A stretch of 64,000 nucleotides of DNA, from positions 1,464,819 to 1,528,818 of the forward strand of contig JAUJYN010000014.1 in the NCBI GenBank assembly GCA_030737835.1. The letters run 5' to 3'. This document shows positions 59,417 to 64,000 of the stretch, piece after piece. The translations under genes and the position numbers were made by a program. The stretch comes from Acorus gramineus (taxonomy: Eukaryota; Streptophyta; Magnoliopsida; Acorales; Acoraceae). The notes beneath the pieces were generated by a model, which searched no databases, was not told the origin of the DNA, and saw nothing but the letters and a program-made list of their open reading frames with translations. Positions within the stretch are counted from its first letter, which is position 1. Each line of letters begins with the position of its first letter.

Positions 59417-61947
59417 TGTTATATATGTGTCACTTTTTAGCCTCTTGGTCACATTTGGGTCATTTCTGGCCATTTTTCAATTTTTCGTTTTTTCGATCGG
59501 AGCCGCTAAAATTTTGGACTTTTAGCTATCTGCGTGAGTTTGAGAACTCCAATTGAAAATCTAACTGCATATTATGAGTCCTGGTGCCATTTTGTGCTAC
59601 TCATAAAAATTTCATCGAATTCCGGTAACGTTTTAGAAAATTTGGCAGTTCCGAATCGTATCCGGGTTTTGACCGATTTTGAAGTGTCAAAGGATGACTT
59701 GGACCAAGTCAATGAAGACCTTGACTAGTCAAAGATGACTTTTGACTAGTCAAGGGGTTTTGTTTGGTAGTTTGGTTAGGTTGACTCAAGTCAATCCCCC
59801 ACCAACCCCCTTTTTCACCAATAAATGGCTAAGTGTGTGTGTGTGAGTGTGTGTGTGTGCTAGGTGTGGGCGTCCCCTTCTCCTCTCCTCTCACTCCCTC
59901 CTTCCCTTCCCCTTTTATTTTAGTTGCTAAATAAAGAAGAACAAGAAGGAGAAGAAGAAACACTTAAAAGGAAAAGAGAAGGTATGTGTGTGCAAGCTTT
60001 GGGTGTTGTTGTTGTGCTTTGATTCTCTTCTCTCTAACTCCCTCTCATGCCTCTTCCCCCCCCTGATTTCAGCCAATAAAGGCTTGAGGAGTGGCTGAGG
60101 AGGTGGTGGTGTTGGTGGTGGCGGTTGCGGTGGTTTTGGTGCGCCAAGGGCACCCGAGTACCCCCCTTTCTTTCCCCTCCTTTGGTAAGCTCTCCTCCTC
60201 CCTTATCTTTGTTTTAAATGGTTGTTAGGGCTCTTAGGGTGTTCATGCATGCCATGCATATGTGGTAGGGGGTGTGGGAGGGCTGAGGAGGGGGTGGGAG
60301 AGGTTTGGGAGAGGGGCGCTGGTGCGAGCTGGCGGGCGCACTGGCGGGCGTGCAGTGCGCACGAGTGCGCACAGGCAGGACGCGCAGTGCGCGCGGGAGC
60401 GCGCGGTAGCGTGTCTGGGCGAGCGGCAGTGTGCTAGGGGGGTGCGGGGGCGCGTGCGTGCGTGCGTACGCGTGCGCGAGGCCATGCGTGTGGCTGCCCG
60501 AGGGTTCGGGTAGGTGTCGGGGCACTCAGACTTGCGTGCGTACGTGCGTACTCGCATGCATGCGAGACCGTATGCGTGCTTGTCCGAGTTTTAGGGATTT
60601 CTAGTAAATTTCATGGATATTTGTGTAGTTTACTCACCATATTGAAAGCCCTTGTCTTGCAGATCTTGGCGAACAGTTCCGCAACGACCCGGGTTGCGGT
60701 GAGTGGGTCAATCCAACCCAGTAGGGAGGCGTTCGATGCACGTAGGCGTGCATTGCCCTCCCCTGGGGCACCATAACTACATATTAACTTGTGTGAATGA
60801 AAACTTATGTTAATGCATGTTTTGCTATGATGTAACCATACCATGTTAGACATTGTATGCTAGGGATATACATCCATGTATCATGTATAGAGGCCCATAC
60901 ATGCCTAGACACCATGTCCCATGCTTGAAAAGCCTTGATCTATGCATGTTCCCATCTAGTTTAATTTAATTAAACCAAAATGAGAATATGTTAGTATAAG
61001 CATCCCTTATAAAATATTATAACATTGTTATTATAATATATGTTTTTCCCCGCATCTTAGTTATGCGCCCTGGAGGAATTCTTGAGAATTCGTTACCTTA
61101 GCAGTGTTTAGTAATCGTTGTCGACGGATCCAACAAGATCATATCCGTGGAGTGTAGATTGTTTTCTCCCCTTCGTTGGATCCGTGTAGGAACTAACCAG
61201 GTTGGGAAAAGCTGTCCTGACAGAGGGCTCCCATCTGTAGGTACTACCGATGCATTCGGGAACGTACTGACCATGGGAGTATACCAGGTAGAGGCTACCC
61301 GGGGAAAGGGCTACCGGTGGACCAAGGGTGTAGAGCAGTCTAATCTCTCCCAAGAGTCCTATGTCACCTCTAAAGGGTGAGGGTGAGGGTGTGGTGGGTC
61401 GGCATCGCTATGACCCACCAATTTGTACAGTTACTCCCATCTTGGGACTTTAATAATTTTTAAGGTTAATATGTGTTGTGTTGCATAGATTGTACCATTC
61501 ACTGAGCGTGTGGCTCACCCCTCGCATATCTTTTTCCTCCAGTTGTCACTGAGTCGGATCTGAAGGAGGAGCTCCCCGAGGCATCACACCAGTAGCGGAG
61601 CAGCGTTCGCGTATTTAGATCTTGCGAGTGAGAGGCCATCAGCATCCCCCCCTTTTTGCTTGTATGTATTGTTACTCGTGCCTGGGCACAATACTTGTAT
61701 GTGGATGTCTTTGTCTTTTATTGGCTCTCACAGGATAGTTGATTATTTATTCTGGTCTGTAATATGTCTTTGAATTACAGACTCAGTCGTTTAAGCTTCC
61801 GCTATATGTATATATATTATGTCAGCTACATTGTTAATTGTGTATTACCTTCGAAGTTGTTTAGAGTCTTTTATTGATCTCGTGTATGGACTGCTGATAT
61901 TATATATATTTGCCACGTATCGGGGACGGCCGCCCTGGGGCGTGACA
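59417..61947 (+). repeat. Chromovirus B 3' LTR
   Basis: Very similar to 52827-55414. The main difference is a shorter GC-rich array (about 60310-60500). Confidence 0.9.
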
Positions 61948-61952
61948 AATTT
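61948..61952. repeat. Right target duplication of chromovirus B (AATTT)
   Basis: Matches 52822-52826. Confidence 0.9.
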
Positions 61953-62681
61953 GGATTGGGCGGTTGTAAGGTACAGCCGACGTAACCGCCACCTTACGGC
62001 GACGATTCGGCCTCCTCAACGCGCGCCCACCGATGGACGTACAGTTGGACGTCTCACCCTGAGAGAAGGAAGAGGCGCTAGGACGGACACCCACGCTTGA
62101 AGGTGACAGAAGGGTCGGAGCAGGCGCAACACCAGGGTTGACAAAGGCGGCACCCAATAAAGATTTCCAGCTCCTCTCCCAGAAACTTAGGGCGCGATCG
62201 ATGTCCCTCATGCGAAGACTCTCTTGCGGGGGGCACGCATTAAGAGACGAGTCACCTGCAAAAAGAGGACATTTAGAAAGAAAAAAAAGAGTGAGCAAAA
62301 CGGTTGACGCCAGAAAGAAAGACCAACCAGATCGGAGAATCCCTCCAATGAAGCGGAACGCGAAGTGCCACCTTCGGTCGCCCATGCGCCTTGAATCTTG
62401 AAGAGTTTATACTGCCAATCATAGATGAACTCTTGCGCATCCTAGATCAGCTCCCGCGAAGCCGACCTCCGCGCCAGGTAGAACATCCGGCCTTCTTTGT
62501 TGAGGAACTTCAACGCATAGAAGCTCTGGACCTCGCTCAGGCCGAGGTTGATACCGCAAGCATGATTTAGGGCAGTAACTGCCATCAAGATGCGATAGGT
62601 GCTCGGGATGAGCTGGAGAGGGTGAAGGCAGAAGAAGCTCAGAAATTCCATTATCAGCAAAGATAACGGAAAGGTGATCAT
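61953..62681 (-). pseudogene. Tat antisense gene 2 (same domain family), partial
   Basis: Starts at ATG 62681; FLSFFCLHPLQLIPSTYRILM and KFLNKEGRMFYLARR match the 'putative gypsy type transposon' pattern. A stop follows ASRELI; the next part (WQYKLFKIQGAW) continues in the same phase. A probable intron ends near 62260 (TTTTTGCAG) before SLNACPPQESLRM. It ends near the B insertion. It is a second, more decayed antisense gene upstream of gene 1. Confidence 0.6.
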
Positions 62682-62880
62682 GCCAACCTAAATCTGGCTG
62701 GAGTAGAGTAGGAGGGTTTCGGGGTCTGGTTGGGGGGGCATTTCCCCGGTATACTCCTCAACGACAAGGCTATTGGGAAAGTTGGCCATTTTAAGCAGGG
62801 AATAAGAGTGGAAAGACACGCTAGATAAAACCTACGAAAAAGAATGTCCTATTGAAGTAAAAACTCAACAGCAGAAAAGC

Positions 62881-62888
62881 ATATATAA
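62881..62888 (-). promoter_or_regulatory. TATA-like box of Tat antisense gene 2
   Basis: TTATATAT on the minus strand, about 200 bases upstream of the ATG at 62681. Confidence 0.4.
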
Positions 62889-63144
62889 GGGATCGGGACC
62901 GGAGCCCTAACCGCCACTATCGATTCAGGAAGACGAGGCGGCAAAATTCAAATATGGGAGTTATTCCCCCAAGTAAGTGTTACTAAATGAAGAGGGAAAC
63001 TCGAGAAAGTGATAAGTGTCATAGGCACAAGCCATCGGCCCAGCGCCCAAATCCAGTCAACGTGAAAGGCTTGGTAGGCAAGTCGTTCAGTCTGACAGGC
63101 TTCCCCAGATCAGTTCTTTTGGGCCCCCAAGAAATTGAGAGCCC
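62889..63144. other. Tat untranslated region before the purine tract
   Basis: No gene recognised. Confidence 0.5.
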
Positions 63145-63156
63145 AAAAGAAGGGGG
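63145..63156 (+). promoter_or_regulatory. Tat polypurine tract
   Basis: AAAAGAAGGGGG, four bases before the 3' LTR. Confidence 0.8.
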
Positions 63157-63160
63157 CATT

Positions 63161-63940
63161 TGTAAGTGATCGAATTGGTTCAATGTCAAATAAGCACAAG
63201 GGCTGGACTAGGAGCAGCCCCTTGTTGGTAAAAATGTGGGCCAGAGGAAGGAGAGCCCATGGGCCCAAAATTTCACCAACGGCTCGGATAATCCCGCCTT
63301 CGTTCGGAGGTCGGGCAGATGATTGAGCCCGACCTTAAAAAGGCAACCATATGCTGATTAGGCTCAGGACGAGAGTCAAACATTGCCTGACCTTAAGATT
63401 GACCAGAGGGCAGTGCCCGAGTAAAAGGCAAGTCGGCCATAGGGCCCTCCGCTGTAGAAGAACGGTTAGTGAAGGGAATATTCCCTGACACTAGAAAAGA
63501 ACAGGTCGTCAGAAGAAGGGTTATAGTATGATGATGATCCTTAGGAGCCACATGTCCAAGGATCTTGAGGCCACGTGGAAATTCCATATCGTGATATGAT
63601 CACCCTGCAAGGCTAAGCTCGGCACGCCCTTATGGAGTATAAAAGGGGAGACTTCCCCTCCTTCTGGAGGTATGCAAGCACTAACTCTCTCTCCTACTAA
63701 GACTCAAGGACTCTAAGTTCCTCTTCTTCCCTAGAGGGAGAGATTACTGACTTGAGCGTCGGAGGGGCGTTAGCCGGCACCACACTGGTGTGATTTTCAG
63801 GTACCCAAAGCCCAAGGGGAAGGAAGGAGGAGCCATACGGCGAAGGGAAGGACCAGCCCACGCCATCTCGGGTCTACATCCAAAGCCCGGATCAGCGAAG
63901 ATCCGGCCCAAGAGGGGAGAGCCAGATTTCATCCCCCACA
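63161..63940 (+). repeat. Tat 3' LTR
   Basis: 780 bases, starts TGTAAGTGAT, ends CCCCCACA, with TATAAAA at 63638. It lacks a short segment present in the 5' LTR near 35055-35090. Confidence 0.9.
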
Positions 63941-63945
63941 AGAGG
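63941..63945. repeat. Right target-site duplication of the Tat element (AGAGG)
   Basis: Matches 33339-33343. The remaining 55 bases to the window end are host DNA without a recognised feature. Confidence 0.85.
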
Positions 63946-64000
63946 ACTTATTGATTTTACATGGATCTTTTTTTATTTTCATAAGTTCTGAGAATGTTAT

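Larger units (their letters stand above)
52827..61947 (+). mobile_element. Chromovirus B (Del/Tekay type), 9.1 kb, degenerate
   Basis: LTRs 52827-55414 and 59417-61947 (TGTTATATATG...GGGGCGTGACA), TSD AATTT, initiator-Met primer site, purine tract. The polyprotein is a close relative of element A, but the LTRs are diverged from A outside a few blocks, so the two are sister families. It is inactivated by three nonsense codons and an integrase deletion. Confidence 0.95.
33344..63940 (+). mobile_element. Tat-lineage Ty3/Gypsy LTR retrotransposon containing three nested insertions
   Basis: LTRs start TGTAAGTGA and end CCCCCACA; target duplication AGAGG. Order: 5' LTR (split by a hAT), PBS, short gag, protease, RT, RNase H, second archaeal-type RNase H, integrase remnant, tandem repeats, antisense genes, PPT, 3' LTR. 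The second RNase H and antisense genes behind pol mark the Tat lineage. Chromovirus-type elements sit at 40639-51088 and 52827-61947. About 10 kb remains after removing insertions. Coding regions have stops, frameshifts and deletions, so it is inactive. Confidence 0.9.

Overview
The window reads as nuclear DNA of a flowering plant. It has one intron-containing plant-type phosphoenolpyruvate carboxylase (PEPC) gene start at the left edge. Almost everything else is transposable-element DNA: Mutator-like (MULE), hAT, Helitron-like, foldback/MITE, and nested Ty3/Gypsy LTR retrotransposons. No bacterial, organellar or CRISPR signal was seen. The exact species cannot be told from the sequence.

Layout. 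(1) 429-2394, minus: first three coding exons and TATA box of PEPC; the rest lies beyond the left edge. (2) 3228-17830: DNA elements whose ends lie in (TA)n tracts. They are a MITE-like repeat, a 2.9-kb foldback element with two 1,419-bp arms that has captured a Raf-like MAPKKK exon, a 10.4-kb Kaonashi-type MULE, and two more MITE-like units. The MULE carries a FAR1/MURA transposase (plus) and a convergent ULP1-like cysteine protease gene (minus). (3) 17830-33340: gene-poor AT-rich DNA holding a hAT element with an exact 8-bp target duplication, a decayed MULE with a 9-bp duplication, MITEs, Helitron-like ends and segmental duplications. (4) 33339-63945: one Tat-lineage Ty3/Gypsy element with 5-bp target duplication AGAGG. 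A hAT element sits at the start of its 5' LTR, and two related Del/Tekay-type chromoviruses are nested inside it: element A (minus, TSD CGACC) and element B (plus, TSD AATTT). Without the insertions the Tat element is about 10 kb.

How the parts relate. The Tat element carries antisense genes of the 'putative gypsy type transposon' family. One of them reads in frame across the A insertion once A is removed on paper, which fixes the order of events. Element A keeps an almost complete gag-pol but has lost the TATA region of its own 5' LTR. Element B is dead through three nonsense codons and a ~0.9-kb integrase deletion. In the MULE, the ULP1 gene has nine phase-consistent exons and a single apparent one-base frameshift, so it is either recently broken or carries a sequence error.

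The most unusual items are the long hairpin locus carrying a protein-kinase exon in both arms (a candidate dsRNA/siRNA source), and the MULE saturated with GTTACA motifs whose arrays have been copied, with pieces of exons, to two other places inside the same element.
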